DNA of 34,929 nucleotides from Chara braunii (GCA_003427395.1 BFEA01000331.1:1434286-1469214); one strand, 5' to 3'. Positions 9,035 to 18,084 are shown, counted from the first letter of the stretch. Notes: generated by a model not told the origin, from the letters alone. A program made the numbers and translations.

Positions 9035-10880
9035 TTGCTGACGATGTCAAAAGCAGTCATAAGTGCTGCACAACGAGAAGGCAAAGACCCCGCCTTGGCA
9101 CACCAGGACCCTATGGAAGGTGTGGAGGTGGCCACAGAGGACCCCAAACTCCCCATGAACCAGTTGGGCCCACCACCGCCAGGACTATCGGATGCCCCGG
9201 CTGACATCTCACCTGCCCCCGTAGCCGGAGTGATGGTGACAGTGCACCCCCTTCCACACCCGGGTCCATACCAACAGGCCTTGATAGTGGCAGGGCCGCC
9301 CCCTATGATTACAATTCCCCAAGAAGCGGCAGCACCACTGGAGACCCAGAATGTGGGAGACTTGAACTTGGCAATTGACCACCTTTCACAGCTGACTGAA
9401 GAAGCTGTGCCCCCGCACCCGGGCACAGACAGAAATGATGGGAATGGGTGGCCCCAAGGGGGAACCAGTTCCCACTGAGGTGGCAGGGGAGCATGGGGCC
9501 TCTAGGCCCAAGCCCCCACGTCGCCTGTCGAAAAACAGCGGAGTCCGGACACAACCCAAGGCTGTCACGGATGCTGTACTTATAGCTCTCCTCAAATCAG
9601 AAAACCATGGGGATCACTCTCTCATCCCCCCACTCCACTGGGAGAACTTGAGGAAAACATTCATGTGCTCACAAACAGACATGAAGCTGTTGGACAGCAA
9701 CGACGACCCTACGACCATAGACTGGAAAGATGTAGACTGGAAAGATGTGGCGAACACAATATTTGCCTTGATGCAGAGCCTGCCGGACAAGATCCGTCAA
9801 ATGGTCCGCGAGAGGGCAGCCACGGCCGGGGACAACACGCCCCTTCTCGCCAGCACGGAGGAAGGTGATGAGGAAGCCTTGTCCTTCGAAGGAATACAGC
9901 GGCCGCATATCATTATACAAGAGCTGGAGGGCACAGTCGGAGAATGGGAAAACCCGAGGCTCTGATGCTGGCGGGAACGAGGAACATTGTGCCCTAGCAC
10001 TTGCTAATTCCCATTCTGCACATACAACCCATCCCGGCACGGGAGCAATTGTCCTGACTGCACCCATGTCACACACGCCAGCCAACACACCGGCACAAGG
10101 GGGCGGTCAGGACACTGTAACTGATTCCTTGGAGGACTCAGACGGCACGGACCGCTCAGACTCCACCTTCGCATGGGACCTCCCCCTACTGAGAGGCACC
10201 ACGATCACACAGCCCCACAGTGTGACTGAGACACAGCTGCTGGGCCCCGCCCCATGGGGACGGAGCTGCTGAGCCCCACCCCAGCGGGAACACAACAGCT
10301 GCTGAGCCCCGGCCCAGCAGGAACACAGGGTACAGCTGTTGCTGTACAGGACACAACTGTGCGGCCAATGGGAAAGTGCACACTTTTCAGAGACTGCCTG
10401 TGCACAATAGAGGGACCTTCTCAGCGGGGTGCCCTCAATGACGGCGTTGTCATTCTCCGGATCAAACACAGACAGAGACTGGCTAATAGGCCTAAGACAC
10501 GGCACCCTCAGGGTCCCCAAGTTGGCAAGCAGAGCCATTAAGGCATCCCTGGACCCTCCGCCTGGGCTGACCATCCAGGGATGGAGAGGCAACACCCCGC
10601 AGGTGCTTCCCAGACATATGCTCTGAAATCAACTTATCCAACAAGGTGACCAGGGAGCTGTCAGGACGGTCTTCCCGTAAGATCTTCCATTTCCGGCTGG
10701 GACAATCCCCGTTCTTGTATTATTTGCCACGGCACAGGAACAGAACACACAGGATAACCACATCATTTGGTTCACCCAACAGGAGCTGTTCGACCTCCCG
10801 ATTGCGAGAATGCGCACTAACAACACGTGGGCACTGGAGGACCAGGTACTCTTCCTCCAACGACTGCTTGAGGACCCTTG
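9035..10880 (+). pseudogene. Relic of a LINE ORF1-type protein (related to 28.5-29.9 kb)
   Basis: Plus-strand coding-like segments occur in changing frames: 9035-9475, 9435-9965, 9865-10272, about 10430-10626 and about 10642-10870. Two parts resemble the large LINE's ORF1 in the same order. First, a helical stretch near 9700-9820 (IDWKDV..WKDVANTIF.LMQSLPDKI) resembles the W..V.R.L..LL domain at 28.55 kb. Second, a stretch with DWLIGL near 10475 and, after a further frame change, HIIWFTQQELFDLPI near 10750 resembles GDWELGL ... RWLDKEALSDLQI at 29.55-29.85 kb. At least three frame changes and several stops show it is dead. No endonuclease or LINE RT follows. The similarity is by eye. Confidence 0.6.
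10236..10340 (+). repeat. Short tandem repeat within the LINE relic
   Basis: The block CAGCTGCTGRGCCCCGCCCC plus RGGAAC/GGGAC is repeated about three times with a period of about 32-39 bases. In one frame it encodes a repeated LLSP.PAGTQ peptide. It lies in the Pro/Thr-rich linker of the relic. Confidence 0.65.
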
Positions 10881-11319
10881 ATGCCAGAATGTGGGATGAT
10901 CTCCCATTCATCAACAGCCTCGGGAGGGGGGCACGTGCAACTGAATAGAGATTGGAATGATGGACAACCGAAACTTAACGAGGGCTGAACCTCAGGGACA
11001 ACCTCGATCTACACAACCCTGAGAGCAGCCCATGCAGCTAGCAGTGAATAACCTGGAGGGCAATCATGACGGGGAGCGATTTGAAAGTGGAGAATAGGGA
11101 CATCCGGTACCAGAACACCATCCGGCATGTCCTAGCCCACACCAGCCCCCTCACAACCTGCATCAACAACCAGCCTGGGCCAAAAAACTGGTTGAGGGAG
11201 ACCTGGACATTGAAAGAAGGGATCATGAAAGCAACTGAACAGATAAGGAAACATGACGAAGAGGTCTCTGTCTTGCTAAGGACATTTGGTGTCAAAGAGA
11301 TGTTTACAATGATACCACC

Positions 11320-11365
11320 TGAAGAAGTTTTTTTTTTTTTTTTTTGGGAATTCACATGAAGAAGT
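11320..11365 (-). mobile_element. Tail-only retroinsertion (poly-A plus about 11 nt) with 9-bp target duplication
   Basis: TGAAGAAGT occurs at 11320-11328 and again at 11357-11365. Between the copies are about 18 T residues and GGGAATTCACA. On the minus strand this is 11 bases of unique sequence followed by a poly-A tail, the expected product of a severely 5'-truncated target-primed insertion. Removing it restores the frame PPEEVRNA in the RT relic. Confidence 0.75.
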
Positions 11366-11598
11366 AAGGAATGCAGAAGGATGGATTTTTTCTAAACAAA
11401 AGGAAAAAGAAACAGCTTTGGGCAAGACTAAAGATGAGAGGAAAAGCGGCCCGAATTGGAAAATCTGCAGGGGAATGGGGATGGAAGTCGGTACGTCTGA
11501 GACCCTGAGGAATTTTCTGTTGGACAATTGTTGAATGGAATTTTGCAGCTGAAGAAAGGAATCCCATGGGTGGGCATGCAAGCCCATCACTCGCATGC

Positions 11599-11778
11599 CT
11601 ACCTACTTCCCCCGAACATAACGCATATGCGTTGTAAACGAATACAACTCATAGGGTGCGTTCTATTTGAATAGCCCTAAATTTCGAATACAACGCATAT
11701 GCGATCTATCTGATTTTTTTTTCAAATTAAAAAACTCGAATACAACGCATATGGGTTATGTTCGGGGGAAGAAGGTAG
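11599..11778. mobile_element. ~180-bp MITE with about 37-bp TIRs and internal CATATG palindromes
   Basis: The left end CTACCTACTTCCCCCGAACA (11599) matches the reverse complement of the right end (CTACCTTCTTCCCCCGAACA from 11778). Similarity runs about 37 bases into the element with few mismatches. Inside are repeated palindromes AACGCATATGCGTT and the motif CGAATACAACGC. It sits in the RT relic just after motif B. A second, left-degraded copy is at 19684-19870. There is no coding capacity. Confidence 0.8.
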
Positions 11779-11845
11779 TATGCATGAAAGGGGAAAATGA
11801 GTTTTTGAAAACATTGGGATCGCAGAGGAAATTGATAATGGGTCA

Positions 11846-11886
11846 AAAGTTAAAAAATAATAATAATAATAATAATGGGTCAAGTT
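11846..11886 (+). mobile_element. (AAT)n tail insertion with target duplication
   Basis: ATGGGTCAA precedes AAGTTAAAAAATAATAAT... and is repeated directly after the AAT run (second copy about 11875-11883). The insertion is about 30 bases, a few unique bases and an (AAT)n tail, immediately before the FVDD motif of the RT relic. The tail type matches that of the element at 3524-3725. Confidence 0.65.
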
Positions 11887-12648
11887 TGTTGACGATCTGC
11901 TGGTCATCACATGGTACAAAAAAGGTAACTCTAACGATCTTAAAAAAGCAAACGACAGGCTTGAGAGAATCAAGAACTTCTACTTACATGAGGACTTGAT
12001 TCTCGATAGAACAGACGGCGGGATGAACATCGCCGAATTTTTGGAGACCGAAGTTACGGTTCCGACTGAAATAATAACCTCACAAAGTCGAAAATGGTGA
12101 ACATATATGGAATGAAAATAATTAAAACATAGAACGACAAAGCAGTTCAAGTGTTTTGATGGGACTGAGCAAAAATTCGCCATGATGACTGGGACTATCT
12201 ACAAGACTACAAGATTAAGGCCAATACTAGCTCAGACGCTCTGTTGTTCATCCTTCTGATGACACTACATCGAGAATTGAATATACTAGAGTACGCGAGC
12301 ATAATGTTTGTCAATGCGGTGAAACGAGTTGCAGAAAGGGAGGGAGGGGAGGGTCTGGCTTGAAATGGCCGAACTTTTCGAGAAACTAGACACCTAGTAC
12401 TAGACGGATACAGGGGTAAGATGTCGGGGTACAGGGGTACAAGGGTATGGACAGCTACACAGGACCTGCACTATCAAAGCCCGCCAAGGCGCCAAGCTAC
12501 CGGACAACTGGCGAATACGACAGAGAAAAGGACTGCAGCTCGACCCAGGTATCACTGCAGAAATCAGCACCGATTCGATATCACGCAGCGATCCAATGAA
12601 TGTCCGTGCGACCCAGTTACCCCTAGACAAGTGGCAACATCGGCACTA

Positions 12649-13452
12649 AAATTGGTGAAGAAGCTGCTGGGCCCAAGGAAGAGAAATAGGTGTACTCTTG
12701 TTTTTGCAGTGCATGTTTCCACATGCAGGGACGCTCCAGCTGCAACTATAATACAGGCGCCAACAAAAAAAAAAAAGAACATTCCAGATCACAGATAGGT
12801 TCTCGTGATGTATTGGTCCTTGAATGGGGGACCATACATTCAAAATGAGAACTCACGGGAGCACCTCGTCCTTTGTAAATTGCCGCCCTCATCATCACGG
12901 AGGAAGCAGTGCTCCCGTGACTTCTGGATTCGAATGTATGGTCCCCTATTCATGGAACTATACATGCCCTGGCCGCCTTCCCGTGAGAAACGGGGAGCAT
13001 TGAAGTCCTGCCAGCGAAGGAAAGCCAGACACTCCACTTGCACCAAACACATATATGCCAATGTATCTGTCCATGTTCTAGTGCAGGATCCACTCATTTT
13101 GCACATTTCGAGAGTGGTGAATGAATGCCCGTGTGTCCTTCCTTTTCTTTATTTTTTCTTACGAAGTGTCTTCGACGTTTCTGACGGGAACTCCCCGTGA
13201 GAGATGGGAAGTAGGTAACTGAAAGCTGTCGTTTCACAGATGTGCTCTTTCTTGTTTTTTTTTCCGCCCCTAGGACTGCTCTCTCCAGAATGTCTTCGAC
13301 TGCCCTTGTGGCCACGCCCAGGTTGCTGCACGAGTGAAAACGACGGCGGTACCAGTGCCACTCCACAGTACACCCAAATTTGTTCCGGCCCCCTCCACGT
13401 TCGGCAGCCCTTGGCGCACAGGCAGAAATGAGGATCGGGCCTCAACAACCGG
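12649..13452. other. Spacer containing a foldback element; no gene
   Basis: Apart from the inverted repeat at 12821-12952 and scattered CCCGTGAGA / TCTCACGGG pairs, I see no persistent frame, domain or RNA gene. Confidence 0.4.
12821..12952. repeat. Inverted repeat, two 44-bp arms
   Basis: The left arm 12821-12864 (TGAATGGGGGACCATACATT ... CACGGGAGCAC) pairs with the right arm 12909-12952 (GTGCTCCCGTGA ... ATGGTCCCCTATTCA), with about seven mismatches and a 44-base spacer. This is the structure of a small foldback or MITE-like element. Target duplications are not clear. Confidence 0.75.
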
Positions 13453-13455
13453 TAG

Positions 13456-13469
13456 GTACTGGTGGTTTA
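13456..13469 (+). mobile_element. Solo ACTGGTGGTT terminus followed by TA
   Basis: GGTACTGGTGGTT with adjacent TA matches the right terminus of the 8214-8365 element. No left terminus was found upstream. Interpreted as a degraded copy. Confidence 0.4.
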
Positions 13470-13478
13470 AGGGGGTTC

Positions 13479-13482
<4 letters not shown>

Positions 13483-13552
<70 letters not shown>
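13483..13552. repeat. (CT)n microsatellite
   Basis: About 70 bases of pure CT dinucleotide, directly downstream of the solo TIR terminus. Confidence 0.95.
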
Positions 13553-13554
<2 letters not shown>

Positions 13555-13765
13555 CCCCCCTTGTATACACATACACCCCTTGCAAAAAGAAAAAAGAAGA
13601 AAAAAGCGCATCTGCGCCACATCAAAGACACCCCTCCAACCCCAGCACCCACCACCCAGACCAAACCCCCCAACCCCACCCCCCAACCAAAATTTTATTG
13701 CAGATTCGGGGTCCTCTCGCTGAGCGCAGAACGACCCCTGTTTCAGAATATATATATATATATAT

Positions 13766-13875
13766 CGTCAAATAGAACTGCCCGGTAAACCGTAGGCAGA
13801 GAGGGAGAAGAGGACAACAAACGAGGGGCTGTGACAAACTGTTTCGTCGGAGTTTCACCGACTCATCAGGAGGCT
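13766..13875 (-). mobile_element. ~110-bp hammerhead-bearing unit flanked by (TA)n
   Basis: On the minus strand the unit runs from GCCTCCTGATGAG (13875) through the hammerhead-like core and the segment shared with 1-142, ending TATTTGACGA (about 13766). TA repeats lie directly on both sides (13747-13765 and 13875-13886). It has no coding capacity. A short non-coding unit with a type I-like hammerhead and TA-repeat flanks recalls hammerhead-containing satellites, retrozymes and the terminal repeats of Penelope-like elements. Which of these applies is not decided by this window. Confidence 0.65.
13829..13875 (-). ncRNA. Hammerhead-ribozyme-like motif, best-preserved copy
   Basis: On the minus strand: CTGATGA (13869-13863), helix II GTCGG/CCGAC with loop TGAAACT, GAAA (13845-13842), then CAGTTTGTC. 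A short helix III ACA/TGT with loop GTT would place the cleavable C at 13833, in GTC followed by ACAGCC. The core bases match the hammerhead consensus, and helix II shows paired substitutions in the other two copies. A weakness is that helix I is not evident in cis (upstream GCCTC does not pair with ACAGCC), so cleavage may need a multimeric or ancestral context, or may be lost. Confidence 0.6.
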
Positions 13876-13885
13876 ATATATATAT

Positions 13886-14671
13886 AACCGGCGTTTTGGA
13901 CGGGCCGAACGCCCGAACCCGAACGCCCGAACGTATGGGACCCCTTGGGGATGCGTTCGGCCGTTCGGGCCGAACGCAGACCCGAACGCAGACCCAAAAA
14001 AATAAAAATAAATAAAAAATAAAAACAAAAATCAACAAAATCTGAAACAAAGATATGTTATGAAGAAAAATAAACTAAACAAGATTTGCCTGAGCATTAC
14101 ATCCAAATTCATTATCAAATTTGAAATAAAAATAAAATACGAAAAACAAATACTAATAATAAATTTAATAAAAATAAAAACAAATAAAAAAAGACTTAAA
14201 TGTAGTGAGTGTGCGAGCACGTTTTCGACACCACCATCTTTGGCGATTTTTCATTTTTTTTTTGGCATAGCTAAATGCCATGAAAATTTACAGATGTGTA
14301 TTTCACATAATGCAAAACCCACTAAAAACGTTTCAAAAAATAATAAAATTGTTTAGACCCCGAACTCAAGTGAAAACAAAAAGTAAAAAGTGAAAAAAAA
14401 AGTGGGCGAGCACGTTTTGACACCGCCATCTTGGGCGATTTTTAATTCTTATTTGGCGGAGCCAAATGACTTGAAAATGTATAGGCGTGTACCTCACGTC
14501 ATAGAGAACTCACAGAAAAACATTCAGAAAAATATATATATATTTTAGGCCCCAAAATAATTTTTGGCGGGGGGCGAACGCCGTCAGGTTCGGACCCCAT
14601 ACGGGACCCCTAACGCCCATACGTACGGAGGTCTGCCCGGGGACCTCCGTACGTATGGGCTGGTGACCCTG
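13886..14671 (+). mobile_element. hAT-like non-autonomous element, copy A (left TIR lost)
   Basis: The 5' part has repeated CCGAACGCCCGAAC motifs. An A/T-rich centre follows with two internal ~200-bp repeats (each with CACGTTTT.GACACC.CCATCTT.GGCGATTTTTMATT and ending TTTAGRCCCCRAA). The 3' end carries a perfect 18-bp hairpin (14616-14633 with 14642-14659) and ends GGTGACCCTG. The left end begins ACCGGCG directly after TA repeats, so CAGGGT is missing. It has no open coding frame. It preserves the empty site (GATATGTTATGAAG near 14052-14065) for the TIR element that split copy C. Confidence 0.75.
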
Positions 14672-14673
14672 TA

Positions 14674-14709
<36 letters not shown>

Positions 14710-15457
14710 CAGGGTTGCCGGCGTTCGGGACGGGCTAGACGCCCGAACCCGAACGCCCGAACGTACGGGACCCCTTCGGAAGGCGTTCGGCCGTTCGGGC
14801 CGAACGCGGACCAAAAAAAAAAAAAAAACAAAAAAAAAAACAAGTTTCCAAACAATTCCGAAAAACAAATACGTTATGGAGAAAAATAAACTAAACCACA
14901 TTTGCCTGGGCACTACATCCAAATTCTTTACCAAATGTGAATTAAAAATTAAATACAGAAAATAAACTCTATGATAAAAATAAGAAAAAATAAAAAGAGA
15001 ATTAAAATGAGTGAGTGTGCCAGCACCTTTTCGACACCGCCATCTTTGCCGATTTTTAATTATTTTTTGGAATTGACTAATGCCCTGAAAATTTACAGAT
15101 ATATAGTTTACATTTAAAAAAAAATTCAAAAACTAATAATTTTTTTTAGGCCCCGAAATAAAGTGAAAACAAAAAGTTAAAAGTGAAAAAAAACGAAATA
15201 GTGAGTGGGCGACCACGTTTTGACACCCCATCTTTGACGAGTTTTAATGTTGTTTTGGCTTAGCAGAATGGCTTCATAATTTATAGGCGTGTAGGTTACA
15301 TCATAGAGAACTCACAAAAAAAACTTATTTTTAGGCCCCGAAATGTTTTTTGGCGGGGGCCGAACCTGGAGGTGTTCGGCCCCCGAACGGGACACCGAAT
15401 GCCCGAACGTTCGGGGGCCAGCCCGGGGGCCCCCGAATGTTCGGTCAGGTAACCCTG
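14710..15457 (+). mobile_element. hAT-like non-autonomous element, copy B (complete)
   Basis: It starts CAGGGTTGCC and ends GGTAACCCTG, a 10-bp imperfect TIR of the CAGGG type used by hAT transposons. It has TA-repeat DNA on both sides, so an 8-bp duplication (TATATATA / TATATTTA) is possible but ambiguous. The layout is the same as copy A: CCGAACG-rich 5' end, A/T-rich centre with two internal repeats, 3' hairpin (15403-15419 with 15428-15444, one G-T mismatch). The hairpin sequence differs from that of A and C although its position and pairing are kept. Confidence 0.8.
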
Positions 15458-15459
15458 TA

Positions 15460-15511
<52 letters not shown>

Positions 15512-15830
15512 AGGTTTTTTGGCCTGCCCGGTTTACCCGGGCGGCCCCCCGGGGCCCAGCCCGGCTGGGCAGGCCCTGCTGGGCCGGCCCGGCCGGGCGG
15601 CGTCCTCACTCAGGTTTGGATTTAATTTATTGCTTTTTTTTTTCTTTCTCAAGCCCGTGGCCCCTACTGTTGTGTGTACCATTCTGCCACACAAGGGGTG
15701 GGTTGTGCGGTGGACTCTAGGCATGAGGGAGTTTGTCAAGGTGTATGATCCTCAGAATCATGGGGCAACAGAGATGATCTCATAAAGTCAGGCTTGGATT
15801 ACTAAGTGGGCTAGCGTATACTATCACAGT
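15458..15830. other. TA repeat, GC-rich palindromic block and spacer
   Basis: TA repeats run to about 15507. They are followed at about 15520-15602 by a dense GC-rich stretch of overlapping palindromes (CCCGGGC, GGGCCC, GGCCGGCC, GCCCGGCTGGGC). This may be the 5' part of another diverged relative of the A/B/C family, which also begins with a GC-rich self-complementary block after TA repeats. From 15610 to 15822 I recognise nothing. Confidence 0.4.
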
Positions 15831-15927
15831 CAGGGTAACCGCCTATCGGGACGGGCCGAACGCCCGAACCCGAACATATGGAACACCTTGGGGATGTATT
15901 CGGCCGTTCGGACCAAACGCAAACCCG

Positions 15928-16000
<73 letters not shown>

Positions 16001-16159
16001 AAACAAACAATTCAAAAAAATCTGAAAAAAAGATATGTTACACCACTAGTACCTCCGAGCCTGTTTTTGCCGACCCTGATTTTCACTGTGCTACTCTCAC
16101 GGAAAGAAAAAAAAGGAAGAAAAAAAAAAAGTTGCACCCATGAAATCAGAAAGGGAAAA

Positions 16160-16450
16160 TTTGTCTGGCGCCCCTGTATTTTTCATTAATTTGCGTCGCG
16201 CCCCTCCGACATCCGATTTACCCTGCCGCGCCCCTCTGACGAGCAGTGAAATTTCCCATACAACCCTGGTGTCGTTTGGGCCTATTATGTTTTCGTAGTG
16301 CCCCTACCGGTACCCACATCAAATTTGCGTCATGCCCCTACCGGATAGCCGTTGGGTAAATTTCCGATATGCCCCTACCGGTACCAACCATCTTTTCAGT
16401 GTGCCCCTGTCGCCGTTGGAGGCACTCAGGGGAATTTCCAACCGGCCTGG
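16160..16450 (+). repeat. Subterminal repeats, left side
   Basis: The motif GCGCCCCT or TGCCCCTACCGG recurs about seven times at spacings of roughly 30-50 bases, often followed by AATTTCC or ATTTGCGTC. A segment beginning GCCCCTCCGACATCCG is repeated in inverted orientation near 18490-18510. Such arrays commonly serve as transposase-binding sites in TIR elements. Confidence 0.7.
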
Positions 16451-16594
16451 GAGGGAGCTACTGGGGCATGGCAGAAATTTGTGAGTGTCCCCATGTTTCT
16501 GCCACGCCCTTGCTGGTGTGCAACGACACCAGGACACTGACTGGGTAATTTCACGCGTCCTGCGGCCTCCCTGCGATGCACATTATCTTCGTGG

Positions 16595-16597
<3 letters not shown>

Positions 16598-16653
<56 letters not shown>

Positions 16654-16660
16654 TTCTCTC
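16598..16660. repeat. (CT)n microsatellite
   Basis: About 60 bases of CT with a few TTT interruptions toward the right end. Confidence 0.95.
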
Positions 16661-16661
16661 T

Positions 16662-16789
16662 AGTGGCACGGGTGGATTTCTTGTTGCTGAACATCCCTTT
16701 CTTATTGATTCAGGGCCTCTCAGCGAGTGGCACGGGTGGATTTCTTGTTGCTGAACATCCCTTTCCTATTGATTCGGGGCCTTTCATCA
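16662..16789 (+). repeat. 64-bp tandem duplication
   Basis: The unit AGTGGCACGGGTGGATTTC... starts at 16662 and 16726. The copies differ at only a few positions (TTCTTATTGATTCAGGGCC against TTCCTATTGATTCGGGGCC), so the duplication is young. Confidence 0.95.
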
Positions 16790-16934
16790 CCATGTGAAGT
16801 GCTATAGCAACATGATGGCAGCAGCATGATAGTAGGGCCGTAGCTTCATGGAATGGCAACCAGATAGTCTCCCTTTGGAAAACATTGAACACATTTGTTC
16901 AAAACGTTGATTTCCTGAATGTATCTGACTGGAA

Positions 16935-17541
16935 TCATTTGTGAAGATGCAGTTGAAAGAGTTGTGGTACGAGTGTGATGTGGACTACTTTAACCCGATA
17001 CTTGGTAAGTTGCTTGGCTAGCTTTCTATCCATGTTTGGGATTGCATCATTCATTGATGCAAACCAAACATTTCGTGCTTTCATATGTGCCTTGGACAGG
17101 ATCCACATACAGACCCGCATGGAATTGAATCGGTGCTGCCACAACATTGGCAGGCATGACAATTTAATGTGTTAATTGCTGGTGTCACAGAGCTTTTGGA
17201 CACCCTTTTTCATGCTACGATTTTTCCCCGACACGCAATGCACTGTCATCATGAAAGTATATACGTTATCTTTGTAGCCTGAAATGAACCCTTACGTACA
17301 GTCTGATTTCCAAGTTTGTGCAGCCTGTAGCTTCCTGTGTCACGCTCTGTGGTCCAATTTGCTGAAGATTTCCACGTTTGAGTGTGCTTTGTGGTATTGT
17401 CTGTGCGATGAAAACTCAGCAGGAAAGTGGGATGTCAGCAGTTCCCGTGAGTGCAGTGAACCTCAAAGTTCATCACACCAAGGAGTGCTCACATCAGCAT
17501 GCATGTCAGGCAGACTGCATTGTCACATATTGCACAGGTAG
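16935..17541 (-). pseudogene. Minus-strand coding-like remnant inside the 3-kb element
   Basis: A 75-codon frame at 17162-16935 reads as plausible protein (WILSKAHMKARN...WFASMNDAIP...KVVHI). Upstream on the same strand (about 17541-17290) lies a broken frame rich in Cys/His (CDNAVCLTCM, then VHCTHGNC) with internal stops. I do not recognise the family. A degraded transposase C-terminus or a captured host exon are both possible. Confidence 0.3.
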
Positions 17542-17790
17542 ATGATGATTAGTAGACCATCTCGTCCATTCACTCTTCCACATTTCCCCCTTTCGCTCTA
17601 ACAATCCCCTCCTCGCCCCCTCTACCCTCTCAAAATTTTTCTCTTCGGAAAGCTTTCGTTTCTTCAGTCTCTTCCTGCTCTACTCATGCATCTCCCCTTT
17701 CCCCTTTCTCTCTTCCCCCTCTCTCGTACGCATGAATGGTCGTGGAGGAAAAATCTTCTTGCCCCCCTTGTTTTTCTCCCCAAGTCATCA

Positions 17791-17895
17791 TCACATCCAA
17801 CGGGATAGCTGACAATTGGGGCAAGGGCAAGCCATTTGTTCACACGATGGAACGAATTGGGAGCCACACACTTTGCATCGTGTTGTTTTGAGCGA
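17791..17895 (-). pseudogene. Zinc-ribbon-like C-terminal fragment
   Basis: On the minus strand the end of a frame reads CKVCGSQFVPSCEQM then CPCPNCQLSRWM and a TGA at 17793-17791. The pattern CxxCG...C...CPCPxC suggests a small zinc-binding fold. The frame upstream is swallowed by the GT/GA microsatellites and the assembly gap, so the N-terminal part is unknown. It may belong to the same former gene as 16935-17541. Confidence 0.35.
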
Positions 17896-17910
17896 GCAAA
17901 ATGCGTGTGT

Positions 17911-17915
17911 GTCAT

Positions 17916-17982
<67 letters not shown>

Positions 17983-18026
17983 NNNNNNNNNNNNNNNNNN
18001 NNNNNNNNNNNNNNNNNNNNNNNNNN

Positions 18027-18082
<56 letters not shown>
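17911..18082. repeat. (GT)n, 44-base assembly gap, (GA)n
   Basis: GT repeat to 17982, unknown bases 17983-18026, then GA repeat from 18027. The gap lies where a compound GT/GA microsatellite prevented assembly. Frames drawn across it are not meaningful. Confidence 0.95.

Positions 18083-18084
<2 letters not shown>

Larger units (their letters stand above)
11066..12648 (+). pseudogene. Penelope-like reverse-transcriptase relic, nested insertions
   Basis: RT motifs follow in order on the plus strand. Motif A is KEMFTMIPPEE (11285-11325), where the usual catalytic Asp codon reads GGT (Gly). Motif B is LQLKKGIP (11543-11566). Motif C is FVDDLLVITW (11885-11914), followed about 50 residues later by AEFLETEV. 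A thumb-like stretch comes next: TGTIYKTTRLR, then in another frame ANTSSDALLFILLMTLHREL. Spacing from DD to FLE, the DVK.MFT.IP-like motif A and the thumb fit Penelope-like elements better than LINE or Gypsy RTs. A further coding-like segment (12470-12648) follows; I see no GIY-YIG endonuclease. Several frameshifts and three insertions disrupt it. The family assignment is inference. Confidence 0.55.

Noticed and set aside
11066-11355. First read as another copy of the LINE ORF1 helical domain
   Set aside because: The downstream KEMFTMIPPEE and later GIP and FVDD motifs fit an RT. The resemblance to the ORF1 domain was weak and not colinear.
12100-12650. GIY-YIG endonuclease downstream of the Penelope-like RT
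   Set aside because: I looked for GIY and YIG motifs in all plus frames and saw none. The coding-like segment there has no recognised fold.
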